Shown here: in pieces, positions 1 to 9,001 of the stretch | How positions within the stretch are numbered: the stretch's first letter is position 1 | Layout of the letters: every line of letters begins with the position of its first letter | Source of the DNA: Gammaproteobacteria bacterium | GTDB lineage: Bacteria; Pseudomonadota; Gammaproteobacteria; Pseudomonadales; Cellvibrionaceae | NCBI GenBank assembly: GCA_004173475.1 | Contig: SEBU01000006.1 | Span: 347,959 to 411,958, forward strand | Length of the DNA: 64,000 nucleotides | Reading direction: 5' to 3' | The notes under the pieces: model-generated | The model's input: only the letters and a program-made list of their open reading frames with translations | Databases searched by the model: none | What the model was told of the DNA's origin: nothing | Translations under genes and position numbers: made by a program

Positions 1-712
1 CGGCAATTTTCGCTGCGCCATGTTGCTGCGCCCATTTCATAAAAACTGTGGGTTCAGAGCCGTACATTAAATCGTAACAACAGGCAGTTTGGTTGAGCAC
101 ATTATCGGGTAGCGGTGGTAAATCGTTACTTAAACTTGCGGATGTTCCATTGATGACGATATCAAATTTGTCTCCATGCAATTGTTCAAAGGTTTTTGCT
201 CTTACATCACCGAGATCATGAAAATGCGCAGCAAGTTCTTCTGCTTTTGAAAAAGTACGATTTGCAATAACGACTAATTCTGGATGTTCTGCCAAAAGCG
301 GTTGTAAAATTCCACGCACAGCGCCTCCTGCGCCCAAAATCAGGATACGCTTTCCTTCTAATTCCCAATCGAGATTGTGCATGTCATGCACCATACCAAT
401 TCCGTCGGTATTATCACCCAAAATAACTCCATCGTTTTGCATCGCCAGCGTATTGACGGCACCAGCGCGCTGCGCACGCTGCGTTAATTGTTGTGCAAAA
501 GAAAAAGCATCTATTTTAAAAGGAACAGTAACATTTAACCCTTTACCGCCTTGCGCAAAAAAATCTTGTGCGCATTTTACAAATTCATCAACGGCTACTA
601 ATTGTTTTGCGTAATGTAAATTCTGCCCACTTTGCTCGGCAAACTGGCGATGTATCGTTGGTGACTTGCTATGGTTGATTGGGTTGCCGAATACCGCGTA
701 CTGATCAGTCAT
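1..712 (-). CDS. aroE: Shikimate dehydrogenase, 3' end beyond the window
   Basis: AroE reduces 3-dehydroshikimate to shikimate with NADPH in the cytosolic route to aromatic amino acids. The reverse strand read from the ATG at 712 gives about 237 codons without a stop, running off the left edge, so roughly the last 30-40 residues are missing. Visible family motifs are the substrate-binding NPINHSKSP near the N terminus, NVTVPFK with the catalytic lysine, NTDG, and the NADP-binding GAGGAVRG loop. It is the last gene seen of a minus-strand series LysM-dprA-tsaC-hemF-aroE, 104 bp after hemF, an order known from pseudomonads. Identification is secure. Confidence 0.95.
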   Translation of the reverse strand, partial: MTDQYAVFGNPINHSKSPTIHRQFAEQSGQNLHYAKQLVAVDEFVKCAQDFFAQGGKGLNVTVPFKIDAFSFAQQLTQRAQRAGAVNTLAMQNDGVILGDNTDGIGMVHDMHNLDWELEGKRILILGAGGAVRGILQPLLAEHPELVVIANRTFSKAEELAAHFHDLGDVRAKTFEQLHGDKFDIVINGTSASLSNDLPPLPDNVLNQTACCYDLMYGSEPTVFMKWAQQHGAAKIA

Positions 713-816
713 TGATGTTCCATTTATAAAACGTATAAATTTTTTTGAAAATGAGCTTTAAAAGAAAGCCTTTCTTTTATTCTCAATTATTCGCTGACAA
801 CTATTTACTCAAATAG

Positions 817-1782
<966 letters not shown>

Positions 1783-1806
1783 CTACTCGGCCTTAACATC
1801 AAAGGG

Positions 1807-2391
1807 TTAGCCGGGCCGGACAATTTCTCCCGTCATCAGGTCACGAATTTCAGAAGGATTGGCGCGTTTCCCGACCGCACCGGGGGTGATAGCATCCAAG
1901 TCGTCACCAAAATAACGATGCACATCAAAAGCTGTCCGCGCCGGTCTACGGCCTTGAGTGTTACACGATGTTGAGACTATGGGGGCTCCAAATGCGCGAC
2001 TCAACGCCGACGCAAGCGGGTGATCTGTCACCCGTAATGCAACACCGGTGTAATCCCCGGTTATCCATTTAGGTGCGAGCCCGTTATTAGGAACTAACCA
2101 GGTAACAGGCCCAGGCCAGGTATTTTTAATGCGCTGCCGTTGGATATCGTTCAAATGATAAATAAAGGGTTCAAACAAACTAATATCCGAGGCTAATAGG
2201 ATCAGGCCCTTGTTGACGGGACGCTGCTTCATGTCGAGCAGACGCATGACTGCATCTTCATTGAAAGGGTTACAACCTAAACCCCAGACTGCTTCAGTAG
2301 GGTAGGCGACAACGCCGCCCTGCCACATTTGTTTTGCTGCGTACTGCACACGCGGGTTCAATATCCAGTGATTTTTCAATGGTGGAGTCAT
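1807..2391 (-). CDS. tsaC: Threonylcarbamoyl-AMP synthase TsaC (YrdC family)
   Basis: TsaC makes threonylcarbamoyl-AMP from threonine, bicarbonate and ATP, the first step of the t6A37 modification of ANN-decoding tRNAs. The 194-residue protein is the short TsaC form without the Sua5 extension. The YPTEAVWGLGCNP motif near residue 30 and KQRPVNKGLIL near residue 55 form the ATP and threonine site. SxxxxG-type sequence (STSCNTQGRRPA) follows near residue 140. It is the middle gene of the dprA-tsaC-hemF-aroE series, 64 bp after dprA, the order found in pseudomonads. Confidence 0.95.
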   Translation of the reverse strand: MTPPLKNHWILNPRVQYAAKQMWQGGVVAYPTEAVWGLGCNPFNEDAVMRLLDMKQRPVNKGLILLASDISLFEPFIYHLNDIQRQRIKNTWPGPVTWLVPNNGLAPKWITGDYTGVALRVTDHPLASALSRAFGAPIVSTSCNTQGRRPARTAFDVHRYFGDDLDAITPGAVGKRANPSEIRDLMTGEIVRPG

Positions 2392-2455
2392 AGATAAAGC
2401 CTTAAGGGAGATATAAGCAATCTACCGAATTATGACTAATGAGGGAACCACAGAA

Positions 2456-3604
2456 TTAAACTCGTTGATAACCCGCTCCGATTTGCTGCACATATCCCTT
2501 GATTTCCAACCCGATTAATTGGGCCGCCACACTGCCTACAGGAATGTCCGTTCGCTCGACAAGATCATCAATATTCACCGGATCATAGCCCATGGCATGT
2601 ATAAGCAGTTGCTCTGCGGCAGTGAGATCATCCAGGCTCTTATGATCAAGTTCGGCTTTCTTCTCTGCTTTTCGCAATAGCTTTGTTAGCTTTTCGCGCT
2701 CATATCCCAGAATTCCATGCAGCTGATCTACTATATCCTGACCTGTTTCCACCAGGGTTGCGCCTTGCCGAATCAATTGATGGCAACCGCGAGCGAGCGG
2801 ATTATGAATGGAACCGGGTATCGCATAGACCTCGCGATTTTGGAGCAGCGCCGTTTTTGCCGTAATCAGTGAGCCGCTTTGAATAGCCGCTTCCACTACA
2901 AGAACACCGTAACTGAGACCGCTAATGATTCGATTACGCTGCGGAAAGTTCGCTGCGTTAGGACTACTGCACAAGGGCAACTCGCTCACAAGCGCGCCCC
3001 CATTTTCAATAATTTGTTGGGCAAGCAGCTTGTGGCGGGAGGGATAAATTAAATCCAGCCCCGTTCCCATAACTGCGATAGTTTTTCCTTTTGCAGCAAG
3101 AGCTCCCTGATGCGCTGCCGCATCCACCCCTAACGCCAGGCCACTGGTAATCGTAAAACCATTACTCGCCAAAAATTCCGCAAATCTATGTGAGTTTTCA
3201 CTACCACCGCTGCTGGGATTTCGGCTACCAACTACCGCAATTTGCGGCAGGCTTAGTAAATGAATATCGCCTCGCACGAACAGCAAAGGCGGTGCCTTTG
3301 CAATTTGCCGTAGCAAATCCGGGTAATTGGAATCTGAAATTACGATAAGGTGAACGTTTGATTGCGCAGAAAGCCATTCCAAATCGGCCAGCGCTCTTTG
3401 GCCTGCCACAGAGTTTTCCTGATGCGCCTGAAAATCCCGGACAGCGGAAGCAGTTTCGACATTTATCAATTTTTCAAGTTTGAGGAGTGGCTGCGATAAC
3501 GCGGCTTCTGGCGAACCAAAAAGCTCAACTAATCTACTGTAAGTCGCAGCGCCAATATGAGGTAAACGATGTAAAACGAGGGCATGATAAAGATTGTTTT
3601 GCAT
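2456..3604 (-). CDS. dprA: DNA processing protein DprA (Smf)
   Basis: DprA binds incoming single-stranded DNA during natural transformation and loads RecA. The 382-residue protein shows an N-terminal helical region (about 1-80), then a Rossmann-like domain with VVGSRNPSSGG near residue 125 and SGLALGVDAAAHQGAL near 155, and PQRNRIISGLS near 220. A C-terminal winged-helix segment (about 315-380) follows. The start ATG has AAGGA six bases upstream. It lies between the LysM gene and tsaC. Its presence does not by itself prove competence, because the gene is kept in many non-competent gammaproteobacteria. Confidence 0.95.
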   Translation of the reverse strand: MQNNLYHALVLHRLPHIGAATYSRLVELFGSPEAALSQPLLKLEKLINVETASAVRDFQAHQENSVAGQRALADLEWLSAQSNVHLIVISDSNYPDLLRQIAKAPPLLFVRGDIHLLSLPQIAVVGSRNPSSGGSENSHRFAEFLASNGFTITSGLALGVDAAAHQGALAAKGKTIAVMGTGLDLIYPSRHKLLAQQIIENGGALVSELPLCSSPNAANFPQRNRIISGLSYGVLVVEAAIQSGSLITAKTALLQNREVYAIPGSIHNPLARGCHQLIRQGATLVETGQDIVDQLHGILGYEREKLTKLLRKAEKKAELDHKSLDDLTAAEQLLIHAMGYDPVNIDDLVERTDIPVGSVAAQLIGLEIKGYVQQIGAGYQRV

Positions 3605-3626
3605 AGGTCGTCCTTGTAAACAAATA

Positions 3627-3645
3627 GCGGCGCTTCATGCGCCGC
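3627..3645 (-). other. Hairpin between LysM gene and dprA
   Basis: A perfect 7-bp GC-rich inverted repeat (GCGGCGC / GCGCCGC, 5-base loop) lies in the 62-bp gap between the LysM gene and dprA. On the minus strand it is followed by TATTTGTTT rather than a clean T-run. It could be a weak terminator or attenuator that tunes read-through into dprA, or an mRNA processing structure. Confidence 0.4.
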
Positions 3646-3666
3646 CGCGAATATATGAAATTAAAC

Positions 3667-4707
3667 TTATGGATTTTGCAGAGTGTCGCCTACAGATAAT
3701 GGACGATCTGCCTCAAGCACAAGCGCCAAGCTCATTTTATTAAAAGTGCGGAACACCATTAAAATACCGGCACGCTCATCAGGAAGCGCTACTTTACCAC
3801 CGTGAACGCGATCTTTGACCACTTCACCTTTTTTGTAGATAGCGAGGACGTTACCCACTTTAATACCTTCACGATCACCGCGGTTGATCATAACGACATT
3901 GAATTTACCAACCTGACGCACTCCGCTTTCCACACCAACAATTTGGCCGGTTATGTCAGCCTCTGGGCCGCTTGGGAAGAAGGTTGAGTTGGTGGAGCGG
4001 TCTTCACTTGGCAATAAGAAATCGCCGATACGAACTTCTTCAGTAGCACGAATTACGTTGACCGTGGCTATGTCATCTTTAAGCGATTTGATGCTAACAG
4101 TACCTACACCTGCGGCTAACACACCCAAAACTTCTTTCGTAACCGGGTCACGATAGACCTCGCCTTTACGGTAAACACCAAAGTTGGTGAATTCTTTGAA
4201 ATCACCCCGTGCGTAAGCTTCATCGCCCGCGCCTGCCACTATACGTTTTTGTGGGCCAGCAAGAATGTAAGGTGCTGTCGCAAATACTGCCTCGTCATCC
4301 ACGATACGGCTGCGGGACAGGAAACTATCGATACGATCCAACGGAATTGTAGAAATTGCCGAATCAGTGCCAACGACTCTTACACTCGGGGACAGTTTTT
4401 CAGTGCCAGAACCAGGAGTAACTTTAAGAGTACGCTCAGAGGTCAAACGTGCGCGACCATCCACATACACTAAATGGATGAGATCACCGGGATAAATAAG
4501 ATGAGGGTTTTCAATTTGGGGGTTGGCATGCCAAATTTCTGGCCATTTCCAGGGCAAGCTTAAAAAAGTGCCTGAGATATCCCAGAGGGTATCGCCTTTT
4601 TTAACTGTGTATTCGTCCGGGTGACCCGGTTTGAGCAGAGTATCCTGAGCCCATACAGAAAGACTCATGAAAGCAGCGGCGATAACACCAATAATCACTT
4701 TTTTCAT
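3667..4707 (-). CDS. Secreted LysM-domain peptidoglycan-binding protein
   Basis: The 346-residue product starts with a signal peptide ([20 protein letters not shown], probable cleavage after residue 20). One LysM domain follows at about residues 33-80, with the typical [13 protein letters not shown] opening and [11 protein letters not shown] close. LysM domains bind N-acetylglucosamine in peptidoglycan, so the protein should sit in the periplasm on the cell wall. The remaining 260 residues look beta-rich and carry no motif I recognise. The gene is divergent from def with 154 bp between starts, matching the pseudomonad dprA/def region, where an equivalent LysM protein occurs. Its exact role is unknown. 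Confidence 0.9.
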   Translation of the reverse strand: MKKVIIGVIAAAFMSLSVWAQDTLLKPGHPDEYTVKKGDTLWDISGTFLSLPWKWPEIWHANPQIENPHLIYPGDLIHLVYVDGRARLTSERTLKVTPGSGTEKLSPSVRVVGTDSAISTIPLDRIDSFLSRSRIVDDEAVFATAPYILAGPQKRIVAGAGDEAYARGDFKEFTNFGVYRKGEVYRDPVTKEVLGVLAAGVGTVSIKSLKDDIATVNVIRATEEVRIGDFLLPSEDRSTNSTFFPSGPEADITGQIVGVESGVRQVGKFNVVMINRGDREGIKVGNVLAIYKKGEVVKDRVHGGKVALPDERAGILMVFRTFNKMSLALVLEADRPLSVGDTLQNP

Positions 4708-4861
4708 AAAAACAGATCCTGTTTTATTCAGCCATCAGACAGATAGACGTTATAATAGCTTATTATTCCACCTTGCTACTTCCTCAATACAGATTATTTC
4801 CTGTACGATCATCATGTTAGCAGCGGTTATTACCTTTTTACTAGAAGTTTGTCACAAGACT

Positions 4862-5371
4862 ATGGCGATATTAGAGATACTGGAATTCCCTGACCCGCGA
4901 CTGCGTACAATTGCCAAACCAGTTGTAAGTGTAGACGATCGTGTCAAAAACCTAATTAATGATATGTTCGAAACTATGTACGATGCCCCAGGTGTTGGTT
5001 TGGCTGCGTCACAAATTAATGTTCACGAACGTATTGTAGTAATAGACGTCAGTGAGGACAAATCGCAACCGTTGGTTTTTATCAATCCAGAGATCACCGT
5101 TCTGGACGAAAATATGCACGAGTATGATGAAGGCTGCCTCTCTGTTCCCGGATTTTATGAAACCGTGGAGCGCCCGGAACACATACGCGTGACAGCGCTT
5201 GACCGCGATGGCAAACCTTTCACAATCGAGCCAGATGGTTTGTTGGCAGTCTGCATACAGCATGAGCTCGATCATTTGAATGGCAAATTATTCGTGGATT
5301 ACATATCGCCTTTAAAACGTACGCGAATTAAGAAAAAGCTCGAAAAGAAACACAAAGAAGAGGCGCGCTAG
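4862..5371 (+). CDS. def: Peptide deformylase
   Basis: Deformylase removes the N-formyl group from nascent proteins as they leave the ribosome, using a bound Fe or Zn ion. All three signature motifs are visible: GVGLAASQ near residue 43, EGCLSVPG near residue 89 with the metal-binding Cys, and QHELDH near residue 133 with the two metal-binding His and the catalytic Glu. I chose the ATG at 4862, which gives 169 residues beginning [15 protein letters not shown], as in the family; the upstream in-frame extension has no homology-like character. It is followed by fmt, which acts on the other end of the formylation cycle. Confidence 0.97.
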   Translation: MAILEILEFPDPRLRTIAKPVVSVDDRVKNLINDMFETMYDAPGVGLAASQINVHERIVVIDVSEDKSQPLVFINPEITVLDENMHEYDEGCLSVPGFYETVERPEHIRVTALDRDGKPFTIEPDGLLAVCIQHELDHLNGKLFVDYISPLKRTRIKKKLEKKHKEEAR

Positions 5372-5382
5372 GCGCCTTTTTG
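5361..5382 (+). terminator. Terminator overlapping the def stop codon
   Basis: AGGCGC-GCTAG-GCGCCT followed by TTTTTG forms a perfect 6-bp stem with a T-run. The loop contains the TAG stop codon of def, so the hairpin starts inside the coding sequence. It would separate def transcripts from fmt, at least partly. Confidence 0.75.
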
Positions 5383-5403
5383 TTTTGGTTAAAAATTTAA
5401 AAA

Positions 5404-5465
5404 GCAGATTTGCCATTAATCTGCGAAACGGGGAGCCGTCATCCTCTCGTAGTGGAGACGACGGC
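5404..5465 (+). other. Two hairpins in the def-fmt gap
   Basis: The gap carries a perfect 7-bp inverted repeat (GCAGATT / AATCTGC, 5404-5424) and then a second one (GCCGTC at 5435-5440 with GACGGC at 5460-5465, with a shorter CTC/GAG pairing inside). Neither is followed by a T-run. They may form a structured leader for fmt or stabilise mRNA ends. No known RNA family is recognised. Confidence 0.4.
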
Positions 5466-5500
5466 CCTCTACTTGTCTTTTATTGATATTTAAGTACCCC

Positions 5501-6487
5501 ATGCCCAACAATCCTTTAAAAATTATCTTCGCCGGCACTCCCGAATTTGCTGCGGAGCACCTGAAAGCTTTGATTGGCAGCCGCCACAAGGTTATCGCTG
5601 TTTACTCTCAACCTGACCGTCCAGCCGGACGCGGCAAAAAACTTACCGCAAGCCCGGTTAAGGAATTGGCGCTCGCCAATGGTATTCCCATCTACCAACC
5701 GGTGAATTTCAAAAGCGATGAAGCCAAAGCTGAGCTGGCTGCGTTAAACGCAGATTTAATGGTAGTGGTTGCCTATGGCTTGATTTTACCGAAAGCTGTT
5801 TTGGATACCCCACGCCTTGGATGCATCAACGTTCATGCGTCCATTCTCCCGCGCTGGCGCGGCGCGGCGCCCATCCAACGCGCTATTGAAGCCGGCGATA
5901 CAGAAACTGGCGTTACTATTATGCAAATGGATGTTGGGCTCGACACTGGCGATATGCTAATAAAAGCGTTTTGCCCGATTTTACCGACGGATACAGGCGG
6001 AGTTTTACACGATCGCCTTTTAACAGTCGGAGCACCGGCACTGTTACAAGCTTTGGACCAAATTCAATCCGGCGATACAAATCCCATCAAACAGGATAAT
6101 TCTTTAAGTAATTACGCCCCGAAATTAACGAAGGAAGAGGCCGCATTAAATTGGCAGCTACCCGCGCTTGATCTTGAGCGAAAAGTTCGCGCGTTTAACC
6201 CTTTCCCCGTCGCGCATACAAAACCGCTGGGGGCAGGAGACGATGCTCGGATGCGCGTGTGGGCCGCCAAGGCAAATGACGCAATGGCAAATTCAGCTCC
6301 GGGTAGCATCACTCGCATCAACAGCGAAGGTTTATGGATTGCGTGCGCACGCGGTCAATTGATTCTTGAACAACTACAGTTGCCGGGTAAAAAAGCGATG
6401 TATGTGGAAGAAATTTTGCGCGGTCATCCGAGTTTATTTAACGTCGGGGATATGCTGAAAACTCCTACGGCGGAGCAATCAAGTTGA
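5501..6487 (+). CDS. fmt: Methionyl-tRNA formyltransferase
   Basis: Fmt transfers a formyl group from 10-formyl-THF to initiator Met-tRNA. The 328-residue protein has IIFAGTPEFAAEHL at the N terminus, the HASILPRWRGAAPIQRAI block near residue 110 (formyl-THF site, with catalytic Asn-His upstream in INVHAS), and GVTIMQMDVGLDTGDML near residue 145. The C-terminal OB-like domain runs from about 210. The ATG at 5501 was chosen over an upstream TTG because the family starts just before the first beta strand. The stop overlaps the TTG start of rsmB, so the two are translationally coupled. Confidence 0.97.
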   Translation: MPNNPLKIIFAGTPEFAAEHLKALIGSRHKVIAVYSQPDRPAGRGKKLTASPVKELALANGIPIYQPVNFKSDEAKAELAALNADLMVVVAYGLILPKAVLDTPRLGCINVHASILPRWRGAAPIQRAIEAGDTETGVTIMQMDVGLDTGDMLIKAFCPILPTDTGGVLHDRLLTVGAPALLQALDQIQSGDTNPIKQDNSLSNYAPKLTKEEAALNWQLPALDLERKVRAFNPFPVAHTKPLGAGDDARMRVWAAKANDAMANSAPGSITRINSEGLWIACARGQLILEQLQLPGKKAMYVEEILRGHPSLFNVGDMLKTPTAEQSS

Positions 6488-7782
6488 TTAGCGTTCGCGC
6501 CGCCGCGGCCCAGGTTCTCGCTCAAATTCTTCAAAGCAAAGGATCACTATCGAGCCTTCTGCCCTCCGCTCAACTCAAGGTGGTCGAGCAAGATCGTCCG
6601 TTGTTACAGGAGCTGTGCTTCGGCACTTGCCGGTTTTATCCGCAATTGTCGGCTTATGTGGAATGCTTGGTGGATAAACCCCTGCGGGCCAAAGACAGTG
6701 ATATCCAAGCGCTTCTGTTACTGGGTCTATACCAACTTTTACATACCCGCATTCCCGACCATGCTGCGCTTGGCGAAACGGTAGAAGTGACGCGTTTTTT
6801 GAAAAAACCCTGGGCGACCAATCTGGTTAACGGCGTGCTTCGCAAATTTCAACGCGAGCAACCAAGGTTGGACAAACTACTCGCGCAAAACTTCGCATTT
6901 CAGTCAAATCACCCGGCTTGGTTGGAAGGTGTTTTACGTAAAAATTGGCCAGATCATACCACCCAAATCATTACTGCCAATAACGAACATCCACCATTTA
7001 CCCTACGGATTAATACCCAAAAAATTAGCCGTTCCGATTATCTGACTCTTTTAAAAGATACGGACATCAGCGCAACCGTCAGCCAATTCAGCCCTTACGG
7101 CATAACATTGGAAAAAGCCTGCGACCCGCGCAAGCTACCGCTATTCTCCGAAGGGTTAATCAGCGTACAGGATGAGGCCGCTCAACTTAGTGCCGACTTG
7201 CTACAACTTACGCCAGAACTACGTTTTCTGGATGCCTGCTGTGCGCCCGGCGGGAAAACCGGGCATATGTTAGAAGTGGAGCCCAGCCTCCAAGTAACAG
7301 CACTTGATGCCGAAGAGCGTAGACTTGTGCGGGTGAAGGAAAATCTCGCACGTTTGAATGTTGATGCAAAAATTATTTGCGGCGATGCCACCAAAACTGA
7401 TTGGTGGGACGGTGAACAGTTTGACCGCATCCTGCTGGACGCACCTTGCTCCGCCACTGGCATTATCCGCCGCCATCCGGATATTAAAGTGCTACGAACT
7501 CCAGAAGAAATCGACAAGCTGACCGAATTGCAAAGTCGGCTTATCAAAAATCTTTGGTCGCTGTTAAAACCCGGCGGAATCCTGGTGTACGCCACCTGCT
7601 CGATTATGCCCAAAGAAAATACCCGCATTGTAGAAGCCTTCGTTGACCGCCAATCAGACGCGACGGTTGAAGCCTTAAGGGTTGATTGGGGAATTCCCCA
7701 AGTTTTCGGAAGGCAATTATTACCATCTACCGCAGGCCACGATGGGTTTTATTACGCGGTGCTGCGCAAGGAAAATAACTAA
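6484..7782 (+). CDS. rsmB: 16S rRNA m5C967 methyltransferase RsmB
   Basis: RsmB (Sun, Fmu) methylates C967 of 16S rRNA with S-adenosylmethionine. The 432-residue protein has an N-terminal NusB-like RNA-binding region (about 1-140) and a C-terminal methyltransferase domain. The SAM site DACCAPGGKTGHMLE is near residue 250. The two catalytic cysteines are in LLDAPCSATGIIRR (near 322) and YATCSIMPKEN (near 374). The start is a TTG that overlaps the fmt stop (TTGA), and the sequence aligns with RsmB from this residue. In pseudomonads trkA usually follows; here it is absent and a GFA-like gene comes next. Confidence 0.95.
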   Translation: MISVRAAAAQVLAQILQSKGSLSSLLPSAQLKVVEQDRPLLQELCFGTCRFYPQLSAYVECLVDKPLRAKDSDIQALLLLGLYQLLHTRIPDHAALGETVEVTRFLKKPWATNLVNGVLRKFQREQPRLDKLLAQNFAFQSNHPAWLEGVLRKNWPDHTTQIITANNEHPPFTLRINTQKISRSDYLTLLKDTDISATVSQFSPYGITLEKACDPRKLPLFSEGLISVQDEAAQLSADLLQLTPELRFLDACCAPGGKTGHMLEVEPSLQVTALDAEERRLVRVKENLARLNVDAKIICGDATKTDWWDGEQFDRILLDAPCSATGIIRRHPDIKVLRTPEEIDKLTELQSRLIKNLWSLLKPGGILVYATCSIMPKENTRIVEAFVDRQSDATVEALRVDWGIPQVFGRQLLPSTAGHDGFYYAVLRKENN

Positions 7783-7809
7783 CCAAGAGACTTTGTTGGA
7801 GGTGTAGAT

Positions 7810-8229
7810 ATGAGTGACCCCATAAAAGCGCGCTGCAAATGCGGCGCTGTTCAATTCACCGCTAATAGCCAACCTTTAATCCAATTCGTATGCCACTGTA
7901 AAGATTGCCAAACCGCAACCGGCCAGCCGTTTGCTGGTCTAGTATTTTTCAAACGTAAGCACATCGAAATATCTGGTGATCTCGGCCAGCATTTATTTAT
8001 CACAGAGTCTGGCAAGGCCACTTCTCGCGATTATTGCGTTAAATGCGGGACGGTCCTATTTGATCAATCCGAAGGTTTTCCAGGCATCATTGGTGTTATG
8101 CAAGAATGGATTTTAGGAGATTTCGATTTCTTACCCCAAAGCCATGTGTGGGTAAAAAGCAAACTTGACGAAATTATTATTCCTGAGGGCGCGCAACAGT
8201 TCCAAGAAAATATTCTTCAACCCAAATAA
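7810..8229 (+). CDS. GFA/CENP-V family zinc-binding protein
   Basis: This 139-residue protein belongs to the glutathione-dependent formaldehyde-activating (GFA) fold family, a small zinc-binding group whose members mostly lack a proven activity. Zinc ligands are visible as CKCGAV near residue 9, CHCKDC near residue 28 and YCVKCG near residue 76. A strong GGAGGT ribosome-binding site precedes the ATG. It lies 27 bp after rsmB, so it may share that transcript. A second, unrelated-looking member is at 12759-13139. The substrate cannot be told from the sequence. Confidence 0.85.
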   Translation: MSDPIKARCKCGAVQFTANSQPLIQFVCHCKDCQTATGQPFAGLVFFKRKHIEISGDLGQHLFITESGKATSRDYCVKCGTVLFDQSEGFPGIIGVMQEWILGDFDFLPQSHVWVKSKLDEIIIPEGAQQFQENILQPK

Positions 8230-8319
8230 TTCTCCGTCTTGTTTGCATAATACCAATTAAGAACAAGCACACTTAAAGTCTTATGAGCGACATCAGGCGT
8301 GGAGACAGTAGCTAGGGGT

Positions 8320-8862
8320 TCATAAGAGTTGTGCCGACTTCACTACCACATCAAAATAGGCCGGATCATTCTGGCCCTTTGAGCCCATCAATCCACCTTG
8401 CAATAGCGCAAATAATTGGCAGGCTTTTTCACGTGGGTTTTCATAACCCATTTTTTGAAATTGCCGTTCGATAAAGCCAATATTCAGATCATAAAAACTT
8501 TTCATCTCAGTCTGGATTTCAACCGGAAGATTTTTAATTTCTGCTCCGAGCATTGTACAAACGGTCATGCGCTGGCTGCTACGCACCTCATAACGATAAA
8601 CAGCGATTAAGCTTTCAAGCGCTTTTTTGGGATCGTCTGGATAACCATTTTCGATGTTATCAAAGGCATGTTTCAACTGGCCGCGATAGTTGCGCGCAAC
8701 CTCAACGCCAAGATGGGTTTTAGTGGGAAAGTGGTAGTGAATACTTGCACTTTTAATTCCCAACGCCGTCGCCAACTCGCGAAAGCTAAACGCGGAATAG
8801 CCGCGTGTGGCTATGGCTTCCTGGGCTAGCTCAATAATTTTCTCGCGAGTATCTTTAGTCAT
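8320..8862 (-). CDS. TetR/AcrR-family repressor
   Basis: A 180-residue TetR-type regulator. The N-terminal helix-turn-helix (residues 8-52, with GYSAFSFRELATALGI and SIHYHFPTKTHLG) binds DNA; the C-terminal helical part would bind a ligand. It is divergent from the dihydrolipoamide dehydrogenase gene, and the 139-bp gap contains two copies of a near-palindrome that flank a TTGACA box. By the usual logic of this family it should repress itself and the dehydrogenase gene. The inducer is unknown. The C-terminal end LLQGGLMGSKGQ resembles regulators of small-molecule stress responses, but I would not assign a subfamily. Confidence 0.9.
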   Translation of the reverse strand: MTKDTREKIIELAQEAIATRGYSAFSFRELATALGIKSASIHYHFPTKTHLGVEVARNYRGQLKHAFDNIENGYPDDPKKALESLIAVYRYEVRSSQRMTVCTMLGAEIKNLPVEIQTEMKSFYDLNIGFIERQFQKMGYENPREKACQLFALLQGGLMGSKGQNDPAYFDVVVKSAQLL

Positions 8863-8911
8863 AAGTTCATTATAGGGATAAGTGCTAAATTATCTTAACT
8901 CAACCTAAATC

Positions 8912-8994
8912 ACCTATCTAGTGATAGATAGGCTTGACACATATTCCATTCGCGAATAGCTTACCTATCACTAGATAGGTAAAATATAAGGTGG
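8912..8994 (+). promoter_or_regulatory. lpd promoter flanked by two TetR-type operators
   Basis: Operator 1 at 8912-8932 begins ACCTATCTAGTGATAG, and operator 2 at 8963-8980 is ACCTATC-ACTA-GATAGGT, a perfect 7-bp inverted repeat. They are the same site in opposite orientation, with a small change in operator 1. Between them a TTGACA -35 box (8934-8939) lies 17 bp from a weak TAGCTT -10 box (8957-8962). A ribosome-binding site AAGGTGG follows at 8988-8994. A repressor bound to both sites would block the promoter. Confidence 0.7.
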
Positions 8995-9001
8995 ATAGGT
9001 T

